Shown: in pieces, positions 1 to 5,561 of the stretch
Position numbering within the stretch: the first letter of the stretch is position 1
Layout: each line of letters starts with the position of its first letter
DNA from: Campylobacteraceae bacterium
GTDB taxonomy: Bacteria > Campylobacterota > Campylobacteria > Campylobacterales > Sulfurospirillaceae
Assembly: GCA_019162915.1 (NCBI GenBank)
Contig: JAFLKZ010000192.1
Span: 1 to 5,874, forward strand
DNA length: 5,874 bases
Direction of reading: 5' to 3'
Notes under the pieces: model-generated
Seen by the model: only the letters and a program-made list of their open reading frames with translations
What the model was told of the DNA's origin: nothing
Database searches by the model: none
Translations under genes and position numbers: made by a program

Positions 1-162
1 ATGGTTGTCATTCTTTACATGATGATAAAGATCAAACAGCGGATCAATGCGGCACTCAAACGTATTGCCCAGATTGAAGAGAAAGAAAAAGAACGTGAAG
101 CCAACAAGGAACTAAATCTATTTGTTGCTGACACTGATACCCATGACCACTATCCTGTATAG
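1..162 (+). CDS. C-terminal end of a membrane-anchored, charged helical protein (probably partial at 5' end)
   Basis: The frame is open from the first base and ends in TAG at 160-162. An ATG occupies bases 1-3, but no upstream sequence is visible, so a ribosome site cannot be judged and the gene may well begin outside the window. The 53 visible residues start with a short hydrophobic stretch (MVVILYMMIKIK), consistent with the end of a membrane segment. A strongly charged Lys/Glu helix follows (around residues 20-38, including EEKEKEREANKE) that could form a coiled coil, then an Asp/His-rich tail. I do not recognise a family. It overlaps the next gene by about 20 nt, so it belongs to the same + strand run. 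Confidence 0.5.
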   Translation: MVVILYMMIKIKQRINAALKRIAQIEEKEKEREANKELNLFVADTDTHDHYPV

Positions 163-379
163 AACCGTCAATGAGAGGGAGAGGTACTACTCAATACAGC
201 TTCTTCCCAATCTCTTTGGGGAGACCCTTGTCATACGCAGCTTTGGAGCTTCGAAAAACGTTAAAGCAACACGAACCATTCAAGAGGTCTATGCCACCCA
301 AACAGAGGCTCACCACAAAGTCGATGTTTTGATCGCATCCAAACGTCAGAGGGGGTATTACACCTCCGATCATAAGTAA
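143..379 (+). CDS. Small stand-alone WGR-domain protein
   Basis: The 78-residue product is almost entirely one WGR domain, a fold that binds nucleic acid in PARP1-type proteins and also occurs alone in many plasmid-borne bacterial proteins. The visible match runs in order: YRTVNERERYYSIQLLPNLFG (residues 6-26, split here as YRTVN, then RYYSIQLLPNLFG), the position of the name-giving W-G-R occupied by S33-F34-G35, an acidic and threonine-rich strand, a helix with A56, and the closing K67-R-Q-R-G-Y72. The Trp and Arg of the WGR triad are both replaced, so nucleic-acid binding may be altered. I chose ATG 143 because homologous domains begin about there. TTG 122, with AAGGA at 106-110, is an alternative giving 85 residues. 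Substrate and role are unknown; it lies inside the small-gene run. Confidence 0.7.
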   Translation: MTTILYRTVNERERYYSIQLLPNLFGETLVIRSFGASKNVKATRTIQEVYATQTEAHHKVDVLIASKRQRGYYTSDHK

Positions 380-391
380 AAGGAAGTCGCC

Positions 392-649
392 ATGAATAAT
401 AAACTATCCATTCTAATCCTCATCGCAATTGTCACGGTTATCTTTGCTCTTTGTTCTCCTCTCTGTAAAGCAGATAGTCCTACTGAAATCATATTTGGCG
501 GCGCATTGGTACTGATCGGTATCGCAGCAGCCATCGGGCGATGGCTTAATAACCGTGATACCAAACGCGGCTGGTGTGAGAGCGGTATAACACAAGAGCA
601 AATTACTACCTATCAGCATAAAAACAACCAAGGAGATTCCCAATGTTAA
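392..649 (+). CDS. Small membrane protein, two predicted membrane segments
   Basis: The 85-residue protein starts at ATG 392 with a clear AAGGAAG ribosome site about seven bases upstream, 12 nt after the WGR gene stops. It has a hydrophobic N-terminal segment (residues 5-21) followed by Cys21 and Cys25, which could instead be an uncleaved or cleaved signal peptide. A second hydrophobic segment (about 33-49) ends in G-R-W, and the tail is polar, charged and rich in Gln and Asn. The last seven bases overlap the start of the next gene, which suggests coupled translation. No family recognised. Small inner-membrane proteins in such runs are common in conjugative or plasmid regions, but nothing here shows a specific job. 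Confidence 0.65.
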   Translation: MNNKLSILILIAIVTVIFALCSPLCKADSPTEIIFGGALVLIGIAAAIGRWLNNRDTKRGWCESGITQEQITTYQHKNNQGDSQC

Positions 650-1065
650 TACTAACCTTGATCGGATTGCTCATAGCAGCATTCGCCATCTATACGTTCA
701 TCCTATGGTTTAATAAATACACCCTCCATCATGTACGATATGAGTTCTTCACCAAAGAACACTCCATTGCAATGGTCGTCTCGTATGCCCTGATGTTTTT
801 CGGAAACAATTGGATACAAACGGCACTGGCAAATAATGACGATTGGCTCAATGGGGCAATCGTATTGGCAGTTGGAGTACTTCTACTCATGGGAGTGATC
901 ATTAACAACTTCAAACAAGCCCCCAAACTTTATGCCCTTGCCGGTTCTTTGGCACAACTGATCTTTTACATTCCTATTGCAATGGGTGCGGTAATAATTG
1001 TAGCTGCAATGGTGGCATGGCTCTCAGAGACAAAGCCCGTTTACAACATCAACAGCAATGATTGA
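643..1065 (+). CDS. Four-helix integral membrane protein of unknown function
   Basis: The product has 140 residues. ATG 643 is preceded by AGGAG at 631-635, a strong ribosome site with good spacing, and lies inside the end of the previous gene (7-nt overlap). Four hydrophobic segments are visible at roughly residues 2-23, 41-60, 69-88 and 97-127 (the last long enough to be one long or two short helices). A basic loop follows the first helix (KYTLHHVRYEFFTKEH), an Asn/Asp-rich loop lies at 65-70, and the C-terminal tail is polar. I see no catalytic motif and do not recognise the family. Likely inner membrane, possibly a partner of the neighbouring small membrane proteins. Confidence 0.7.
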   Translation: MLILTLIGLLIAAFAIYTFILWFNKYTLHHVRYEFFTKEHSIAMVVSYALMFFGNNWIQTALANNDDWLNGAIVLAVGVLLLMGVIINNFKQAPKLYALAGSLAQLIFYIPIAMGAVIIVAAMVAWLSETKPVYNINSND

Positions 1066-1071
1066 GACACC

Positions 1072-1254
1072 ATGATGAAATGGATATTTATCGGGATGGT
1101 GTTTTTTGTACCCGGGTTTGTGTTTGCCCTCACAGGAGATACCACTAAGGATTGGATCAATAGTGCGTGTGCCTTCATCTTAGGATTTCTAGTCAGCTAC
1201 ATCGTCTTGTATCCCAATGATCCAAAGATAAAACGGTGGCTGGATTGGTTTTAG
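1072..1254 (+). CDS. 60-residue membrane protein, two predicted helices
   Basis: This gene begins six bases after the previous stop. ATG 1072 and ATG 1075 are both possible starts and the ribosome site is weak, so translation may depend on the upstream gene. The protein has a hydrophobic segment at residues 4-20 (possibly a signal peptide, with an Ala-Leu-Thr-Gly junction near 19-22). A short polar linker (DTTKDWIN) follows, then a second segment at 32-47 and a basic, Trp-rich tail (KIKRWLDWF). No family recognised. Size and layout resemble the 85-residue membrane protein upstream, so the two could be distant relatives or partners; that is inference only. Confidence 0.6.
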   Translation: MMKWIFIGMVFFVPGFVFALTGDTTKDWINSACAFILGFLVSYIVLYPNDPKIKRWLDWF

Positions 1255-1292
1255 TAACACAATAAAAAAATGAAAATAGAAAGTGAGAAAAA

Positions 1293-1592
1293 ATGAGTAC
1301 ACCTATAACAGACCTTTCCCAAAGCGGGTTAACCAAAGAGCAGATTAAAACGTTGCGTGAGCATTATTCGGAGGAAGAGTTAGCCGAGTTTAAACGACAA
1401 GCACAGGTCATCGAAGATGAAGAGATTGCTAACATCATAGAAGAACGATTGTTTCGAAATCCAAAACCCTTCGAAACATTTGATATTGAGGAATATAAGC
1501 AATACCGCCAAGAGCGAGAAGAAGTTGAGGGTGAATTTGAGAGTTTTGCCCAGTGGAAGGGGAGGAAAAAAAATGGAGGAAACATCCTATGA
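1293..1592 (+). CDS. Acidic, helical hypothetical protein (99 aa)
   Basis: This soluble protein has no hydrophobic segment. It begins MSTPITDLSQSGLTKEQI and continues with a dense run of Glu, Gln, Lys and Arg predicted to be largely helical. An EEELAEF-type stretch, then EDEEIANIIEERL, could form amphipathic or coiled-coil helices. Residues 60-85 hold a YKQYRQEREE segment, and the last 15 residues turn basic (WKGRKKNGG). ATG 1293 is preceded by a poor, purine-rich ribosome site in an A-rich spacer of about 38 bases. The stop (1590-1592) overlaps the next start in an ATGA arrangement. No family recognised. An adaptor or DNA- or protein-binding role is conceivable but unsupported. Confidence 0.65.
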   Translation: MSTPITDLSQSGLTKEQIKTLREHYSEEELAEFKRQAQVIEDEEIANIIEERLFRNPKPFETFDIEEYKQYRQEREEVEGEFESFAQWKGRKKNGGNIL

Positions 1593-1699
1593 TTAAACGA
1601 TATTGGAAGAGGATTGCCTTGCTGCTTATTGGTTTGGATGTTGTCGTATTTGGCATCGGATTAGTTCTCAGTGCTTTTGGGGCAATGAGTGGACAGTAA
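1589..1699 (+). CDS. 36-residue single-pass membrane peptide
   Basis: This very short gene starts at ATG 1589, overlapping the previous stop as ATGA. It carries one of the best ribosome sites in the run, GGAGGA at 1575-1580 with an eight-base gap. The product has a basic N-terminus (MIKRYWKR) followed by one hydrophobic helix (about residues 9-30, IALLLIGLDVVVFGIGLVLSAF) and a short Gly/Ser end. The positive-inside rule predicts the N-terminus in the cytoplasm. The strong ribosome site and coupled start argue that it is really translated despite its size. Function unknown; small peptides like this can be subunits or regulators of membrane complexes, or type I-like toxins, and nothing here decides. 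Confidence 0.6.
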   Translation: MIKRYWKRIALLLIGLDVVVFGIGLVLSAFGAMSGQ

Positions 1700-1736
1700 A
1701 AGGAAACAAAGATGCAATCACCTCAAAGAGGTTCTC

Positions 1737-2093
1737 GTGCCCTATAGGGTATTACCGGTCAAACTAACCCATCATGCCCAAAAACGGCTCAGCAAGCGTT
1801 TGGGTATCAAGACAAAAGAAGCAGCACTGCGGTATGCACAGGATGTTGTTAAAAAGGGGAGGATCGTTTCAGGACAATCCTCGTCCATTATAATCGTACG
1901 ACTATATGCCATTCTTTGCGCAAAACTTCGTCAATACAATGCTATAGTTTGCAGTCGGTTCATAGATAAAAACGAAAGATTTATCGTTTTTATAAAGCTT
2001 TTTCAAGTCCTTGTAAAACACTTTCAGACTTTTCTCGTCATTATCAATCTCAATCGAAGAATCGTTTTCCTTACTATAAATCTGAAGTGTTAG
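1737..2093 (+). pseudogene. Small H-x2-R-x3-R-x-G family gene, truncated by an IS110 fragment
   Basis: GTG 1737 has AAAGAGG just upstream and opens a frame whose first ~55 residues look like a small soluble protein family seen in phages and plasmids. The signature is LTHHAQKRLSKRLGI followed by a helix and VVKKGRI, that is H-A-x2-R-x3-R-x-G-I with a later K-K-G. I know no established function. From about base 1905 the DNA is the reverse complement of an IS110-type transposase gene, so the rest of the open frame (to TAA/TGT region near 2093) is antisense nonsense and the native C-terminus is lost. GTG 1689 is an alternative in-frame start but overlaps the upstream gene. An ATG at 1712 with a good AAGGA site opens only an 11-codon frame ending at 1747, which may be a leader or a frameshifted original start. 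Confidence 0.5.
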
Positions 2094-2126
2094 CTTTGAA
2101 ACATCTATCCCTATAAAATTATACAT
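1902..2126 (-). pseudogene. IS110-family transposase, N-terminal fragment
   Basis: The 74-residue minus-strand frame begins MYNFIGIDVSK, the hallmark start of IS110/IS1111 (DEDD, RuvC-like) transposases, and continues to FVFIYEPTANYS, the second acidic motif of that fold. D8 and E56 are the first two catalytic acids. The frame stops after KFCAKNGI, so the other two acids and the whole C-terminal serine-containing domain of this roughly 300-450 residue family are missing, and the protein cannot be active alone. ATG 2126 has a near-perfect AGGAGGA ribosome site (complement of 2131-2137). The break near 1905 joins it to the truncated plasmid gene on the left. The family is well supported; the break point is approximate. 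Confidence 0.8.
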
Positions 2127-2340
2127 GTAGTCCTCCTGATAGAAGAATTCTTTAATTAGAGTTTTATGCTCTATGAGCTGCTACACATTACTTCTTCTCT
2201 TGAATTCAGCCTGGTAAAAACCGACTTTGTTGCCACTCAAGTTTTACGTGTAGCTATCAAACTGTGTCACAATCTTATTCAACTAGAATAGATTCAGAAT
2301 TTTCGACGATATGCTACTTGAATTCTCTTTTTTTTCTACA
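2127..2340 (-). ncRNA. Candidate bridge (seek) RNA region upstream of the IS110 transposase
   Basis: No gene is seen here. In the IS110 subgroup the left-end non-coding region before the transposase encodes the bridge RNA that guides target choice. The visible structure fits a folded RNA. A perfect 7-bp inverted repeat (2180-2186 with 2248-2254) encloses a second hairpin on the minus strand, GTAAAAC pairing with GTTTTTAC with one bulged T. A 5-bp hairpin (2157-2161 with 2169-2173, 7-nt loop) and a palindrome AAGAATTCTT (2143-2152) lie closer to the start codon. CTTGAATTC recurs at 2199-2207 and 2317-2325. The RNA ends and its guide loops cannot be fixed by eye. The region could also be ordinary spacer. 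Confidence 0.35.
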
Positions 2341-2359
2341 TTCATATTATAAGAGAATT
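2321..2359. repeat. 9-bp perfect inverted repeat with an internal minus-strand TATAAT
   Basis: AATTCTCTT (2321-2329) and AAGAGAATT (2351-2359) are exact reverse complements separated by 21 bases that include a run of eight T on the + strand. On the minus strand a TATAAT hexamer (complement of 2346-2351) overlaps one arm. It could be the -10 box for the IS110 non-coding RNA or transposase, but no convincing -35 is seen. The structure may equally mark an old element end. Confidence 0.35.
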
Positions 2360-2406
2360 TCTAACGCTCCCCTTTAAATCTATGATACAATTTTAGGAAC
2401 TGCTAG

Positions 2407-2511
2407 ATGCTGACACAGAGAATTTTGAACAGGCCCAGGAAGGGGAGTGCAGAATTGATCATATGCTTTACTAAAACTCTTGAAGATGAGTTGACATTGA
2501 GTTCGGTTTAA
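2407..2511 (+). pseudogene. Possible C-terminal scrap of an IS30-like transposase
   Basis: A 34-codon open stretch, flanked by a TAG just before its ATG and a TAA at 2509-2511, encodes RILNRPRKG, close to the L-N-x-R-P-R-K motif near the end of IS30-family transposases. FTKTLEDELTLSSV follows. The expected G-Y-x-T-P-x-E-V-F segment after the motif is not recognisable, and the scrap is too short for a firm call. It fills the space between the IS110 upstream region and the end of the RES gene, where nothing else is recognised, and no terminal repeats were seen. Confidence 0.22.
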
Positions 2512-2516
2512 TTTTC

Positions 2517-3530
2517 CTATATATTAATCTGATTTGAAACTATTTCAACATTATCAACACTATACACCTTCACATCTACGGCTTCTACCTTATTGTCTGA
2601 AAATATTGCATAGTTGTCACCATCTCCAACAGAGCTTTTATAGATAACACCATCATATCCACTGTGTTTAATTAATTCACAAAGATATTGGCTTGATAAA
2701 TATTCTAAATGTGCTTCTCTTGGTAGAATAGGTTTTGAAAGTTCATCTCCTAAGTGACATAAATAATCTAAATCAGTAAATATCTGCTTAAGTCCATCTT
2801 CATCTAAAGCAAATGGGGATATTGATTTTCTTGGATTTCTCAAATCTACCAATGTTAAAGGTTCTATAACTTGAAATTTTGCAACTGTTATATTATCACC
2901 TTTATGAGGTCTAATTTCAGCAATAGCAGTTTGAATATTAGATGCAGTATATAAATAAGGAATTCCTATTGGGTTTGCTCTTCCTGCAGTAGAAATTTTT
3001 TCAGGAGGCTTTCCCATCTCTGTAATGTCTATTATTCCTATATCTATATTTACCCTTGAGCGATACAGATATTGAGGAATATCTTCGTGTGGTAATATAA
3101 TATGCGATAGTAATTCACTCAGATGTTCATAATCTGGAGCTTTTTTAGGAAAATAACGATTATCATGTTTTAGCTCTCTTTTAAAATCTTTCCAATTTAA
3201 AATATTCGCTTCATCTCCATTTTGCTTAGAGTTAAATAATCCATTAAATTCCATGTCAAAGATAGACTTTAATAATTTAATAGCTGTTCCGTCATCTAAT
3301 GATGCAAATAGCATCCAGTCATTTTTTAGCAATTGAGCTATTGTTTTACCATCATCTTCTGCAATCTCGTATAAATCTAATAAAGGTTGAAAGTAATCAT
3401 TAAGCTCTTGAGAACTAATAATATGTGTATCTTTCATATGACAAAAATCACAATTACCTAAACTTTCAGATATTAAAATAATAATAGTTTCCAGAAAGGT
3501 GTCATTAAAGCAATTTGAGCAACAATTCAT
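2517..3530 (-). CDS. RES-domain protein with N-terminal Zn-finger (HEPN/RES NTD1-like)
   Basis: The product has 337 residues. An N-terminal zinc-ribbon-like motif, C4-x2-C7 and C27-x2-C30, opens a domain like the one fused to RES or HEPN effectors (HEPN/RES N-terminal domain 1). A helical linker (about 40-150) follows, then a RES domain from about 154. Visible RES features are Y156-R157-S158-R159, G183-R184-A185-N186-P187, Y194 and a helix with E205 (ASNIQTAIAEIRP), S279/S280 in YLSSQYL, then GYDGVIYKSS and NYAIF (306-310). RES toxins of RES-Xre pairs degrade NAD+; the key Arg, Glu and Ser appear to be kept, so an NAD+-consuming or ADP-ribosyl-type effector is plausible. No Xre antitoxin is adjacent. 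Its ATG directly follows the previous stop (TAAATG) with no clear ribosome site, so translation is probably coupled. Last gene of the operon. Confidence 0.85.
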   Translation of the reverse strand: MNCCSNCFNDTFLETIIILISESLGNCDFCHMKDTHIISSQELNDYFQPLLDLYEIAEDDGKTIAQLLKNDWMLFASLDDGTAIKLLKSIFDMEFNGLFNSKQNGDEANILNWKDFKRELKHDNRYFPKKAPDYEHLSELLSHIILPHEDIPQYLYRSRVNIDIGIIDITEMGKPPEKISTAGRANPIGIPYLYTASNIQTAIAEIRPHKGDNITVAKFQVIEPLTLVDLRNPRKSISPFALDEDGLKQIFTDLDYLCHLGDELSKPILPREAHLEYLSSQYLCELIKHSGYDGVIYKSSVGDGDNYAIFSDNKVEAVDVKVYSVDNVEIVSNQINI

Positions 3531-4472
3531 TTATTGTGCTGGTAAAAATTTAGATAAAAGTTCTAAATGGTGTTGCATTGAAACTTTTTTAACAACACCA
3601 AGACCAGGAAAATGACCAGCTACATATAGTTCTTTAAATTTCATATATGCTTTGCTTTTTAAAATCAAAGAATCTTCTTCAACTACAGTTATAAGTCTTG
3701 ATAATGCTTCTGCAAATTTTCCAGCAGGGTCTTTTGGAGTAGGAATTACCATTTTATCAGACAAAAAGTGTCTAATATTTATGATCCCATCTTCATTCAT
3801 ATATGTTAAATGAATTGCAACGTTATAGGCGGGACCACCAGTTTCGGAATAACCATCTCCAGCGATCAAAAAATCTCCAAATCCATCCATGCCTTCATCT
3901 TTAAATGTTAAATGCAACTCAGAGAAAGGTTCGTCATTTGGATACTCGCCATTACTGTCTTTTTTATTAAAGCCATCCCTGATTAATATTCTTTCTATAT
4001 TTTCTTTTTTAAATTGTCCTTGGTACAGTTTTTGATTGTCCATAAAAATATGTTTTTTAATATTTTCAAACTCGTTTAATAATCCAGCCAGCTCTTTTGG
4101 TTTAGGAAAACCATTATGAATAAATGCAATAGATTTATCTGTATGTTCATCTAAAAAATCTTTTACATCCAATAGGCTACTCTTTGCATCAACAATATAA
4201 GCAATGGAAAATTTATCATAATTGCTGATAATATCAATTGTATTTTTAATTAATGGCAAAGAGTTTGATTTATAATCGCCGTGCTTTGGATTGACAATTA
4301 AAATAAACTCTACATTTTCTTTCATTAAGCTTTGGATAGCTTTATTTAAGGGTGCTGAATTTTCCTTAACTGGTTCTATTATTGGAACCATAGAGGAGTC
4401 AGAAATCAATTTTGCATTTTCTCTAAGTAAAATAAGCTCATTTTGCTTGCCTCTAAAATACGGGTGATACAT
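3531..4472 (-). CDS. sce7725 family protein
   Basis: The 313-residue protein opens with M-Y-H-P-Y-F-R-G-K-Q-x-E-L and V-P-I-I-E-P-V (residues 29-35), the signature of the sce7725 family, which is distantly reminiscent of T4 beta-type proteins. Further conserved-looking parts are N61-P62-K, a strand with D95 (AYIVDAK), a Gly/Asp-rich core around 194-224 (DGFGDF, AGDGYSETGGPAYN, then AIHLTY), and a C-terminal HHLELLSKFL. Length matches a complete member. The biochemical role of the family is not known to me; in genomes it is typically encoded next to sce7726, as here. ATG 4472 has AGGA at good spacing and lies 20 nt inside the upstream gene, so the two are translated together. It could be a sensor, adaptor or substrate-recognition partner of the nuclease-like and RES proteins; that is inference. 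Confidence 0.85.
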   Translation of the reverse strand: MYHPYFRGKQNELILLRENAKLISDSSMVPIIEPVKENSAPLNKAIQSLMKENVEFILIVNPKHGDYKSNSLPLIKNTIDIISNYDKFSIAYIVDAKSSLLDVKDFLDEHTDKSIAFIHNGFPKPKELAGLLNEFENIKKHIFMDNQKLYQGQFKKENIERILIRDGFNKKDSNGEYPNDEPFSELHLTFKDEGMDGFGDFLIAGDGYSETGGPAYNVAIHLTYMNEDGIINIRHFLSDKMVIPTPKDPAGKFAEALSRLITVVEEDSLILKSKAYMKFKELYVAGHFPGLGVVKKVSMQHHLELLSKFLPAQ

Positions 4473-5352
4473 TGAGATCCTTTTGAAAGATTGAGCTTAT
4501 TTTTTGATTTAAAAGTTCTAGAAAATCTACTTGCTGTTTAGGGGATAAATTTGCTTCTAAAATAGCTATTTTCAATGAGCCTGGAAAATCTTTTATGGTA
4601 TCGACGAGATTTTTATGGTTTTTTCGCTCTTTTAGAGTTTTTAACACTTCTTTATGAATAATTTCAATTGGCAATTGAATAAATAAATCCTTACAGGCTG
4701 AATATATTTTTGTATTGGCTACAGCCGGGACAGCTCCGTTAATTTTTTTAATAATTGTTAAATATTCATTTTTTCTTAAAAGACTAAAAATCACCTCTTT
4801 ATCGAGACAATGTAGCCCAGATTGAGGCTTACGAACTGTCTTAAGGGTATATTTGTCTGTCAACACTATAATACCCACTGTATCATCAACAAGTGATTTT
4901 ATATCATTTATTTTTGACTCCACGGAAACTACATTAACGTATTCAAAAACTTTTTTGTAATTCTTTATTTGACTTTCAAGACGTTCAAAGTTGTCTAAAT
5001 CTGTTTTAATTTCATATACGTGAGAAGTTCCATTAAATATTACAACATCAGCTTTTGATGTTTCAACTCTCATCTCTGTAAATAGAGAAGATGATTTAAT
5101 AGAGTGTCGTCCAATAAGTATTTTTTGAGCAATAGCATTTTTAAAAACATACTCATTACGATAACTTTTTAAAAGTTGTTCATAAGCATCTTCAAAAAAA
5201 TCTTTAAGTGTTGAATTTTTATAAATTCTGTCAAGCATATTAAATTCATTAAACAGATTAACAAGTCGACTTGATTGTCGGTTGTGAAAAAATTCACTTA
5301 ATACGCTAGGTGTAAATAAATAAGACAAAGCAGCAGTGTTTTCATTTTGCAT
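4453..5352 (-). CDS. sce7726 family protein, PD-(D/E)xK nuclease-like
   Basis: First gene of the operon, 299 residues. The centre carries a PD-(D/E)xK endonuclease-like core. GRHSIKSSSLFTE has E93, then K-A-D102-V-V-I-F, an 11-residue gap and Y-E114-I-K116, followed by a helix with Q128 (SQIKNYKKVF) and a VVSVE strand. E93, D102, E114 and K116 are the expected metal-binding and catalytic positions, all present, so it is probably an active nuclease or a close relative. The sequence GRHS-x-K-S-S-S-L with KADVVIFNGTSxVYEIK is characteristic of sce7726 proteins. The N-terminal (1-75) and C-terminal (215-299) parts are helical. ATG 5352 follows a GAGAGGGG ribosome site. The stop overlaps the next gene by 20 nt. 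Substrate unknown; a DNA target is a reasonable inference. Confidence 0.87.
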   Translation of the reverse strand: MQNENTAALSYLFTPSVLSEFFHNRQSSRLVNLFNEFNMLDRIYKNSTLKDFFEDAYEQLLKSYRNEYVFKNAIAQKILIGRHSIKSSSLFTEMRVETSKADVVIFNGTSHVYEIKTDLDNFERLESQIKNYKKVFEYVNVVSVESKINDIKSLVDDTVGIIVLTDKYTLKTVRKPQSGLHCLDKEVIFSLLRKNEYLTIIKKINGAVPAVANTKIYSACKDLFIQLPIEIIHKEVLKTLKERKNHKNLVDTIKDFPGSLKIAILEANLSPKQQVDFLELLNQKISSIFQKDLNVSPVF

Positions 5353-5404
5353 AACTACCCCTCTCTTCTTACATTCATATTTAAAGCTCTACACTAATAA
5401 ACTT

Positions 5405-5417
5405 ATTATAGCAAAAA
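5405..5417 (-). promoter_or_regulatory. Promoter (extended -10) of the three-gene operon
   Basis: Read on the minus strand this is TTTTTGCTATAAT, a perfect TATAAT with the upstream T-rich TTGC extension used by sigma-70 of Campylobacterota, where a -35 box is often missing; none is seen here. Transcription would start near 5397, leaving an untranslated leader of about 45 bases before ATG 5352, with the GAGAGGGG ribosome site inside it. A single promoter for all three genes fits their overlaps. Confidence 0.6.
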
Positions 5418-5496
5418 TCAGTCCTTAGTGATGAAAATTTAAGCGTCTGATTGGTTTTGGATGCTATTTCTAAGCTTTTAATGGTGGCGTGGTTGC

Positions 5497-5510
5497 TCAC
5501 CTCCAGGTGA
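5497..5510. repeat. Short palindrome upstream of the operon promoter
   Basis: TCACCT and AGGTGA flank a CC dinucleotide, giving a 6-bp dyad about 80 bases upstream of the operon -10. It could bind a dimeric regulator or be chance. On the minus strand it also reads GGAGGTGA, a strong ribosome-site-like string, but no good start codon follows it. Apart from this dyad and the promoter, bases 5353-5561 hold no gene I trust. Confidence 0.25.
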
Positions 5511-5561
5511 TATATTTAGCTTACCAGATAATATTTCAAGCAAAAACTTTTAGGGATATAT

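Noticed and set aside
1270..1296. Eight-codon frame MKIESEKK ending in ATGA overlap with the 1293 gene.
   Set aside because: No ribosome site and A-rich low-complexity sequence; probably chance.
1712..1747. ATG with a good AAGGA site giving an 11-codon frame before the H-x2-R gene.
   Set aside because: Product has no visible meaning; may be a leader or a remnant start, so it is noted under the truncated gene and not listed as its own gene.
2475..2492. Hairpin AACTC/GAGTT after the RES gene followed by TTTT on the minus strand, as a terminator.
   Set aside because: Only five A/T-rich pairs with an eight-base loop and a short T run; too weak to call.
5381..5500. Minus-strand GTG frame of 39 codons ending FCYNKFISVEL.
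   Set aside because: Composition looks gene-like, but the start codon lies inside its own ribosome-site-like string and the frame overlaps the operon -10. No family recognised. Kept only as a possible small frame.
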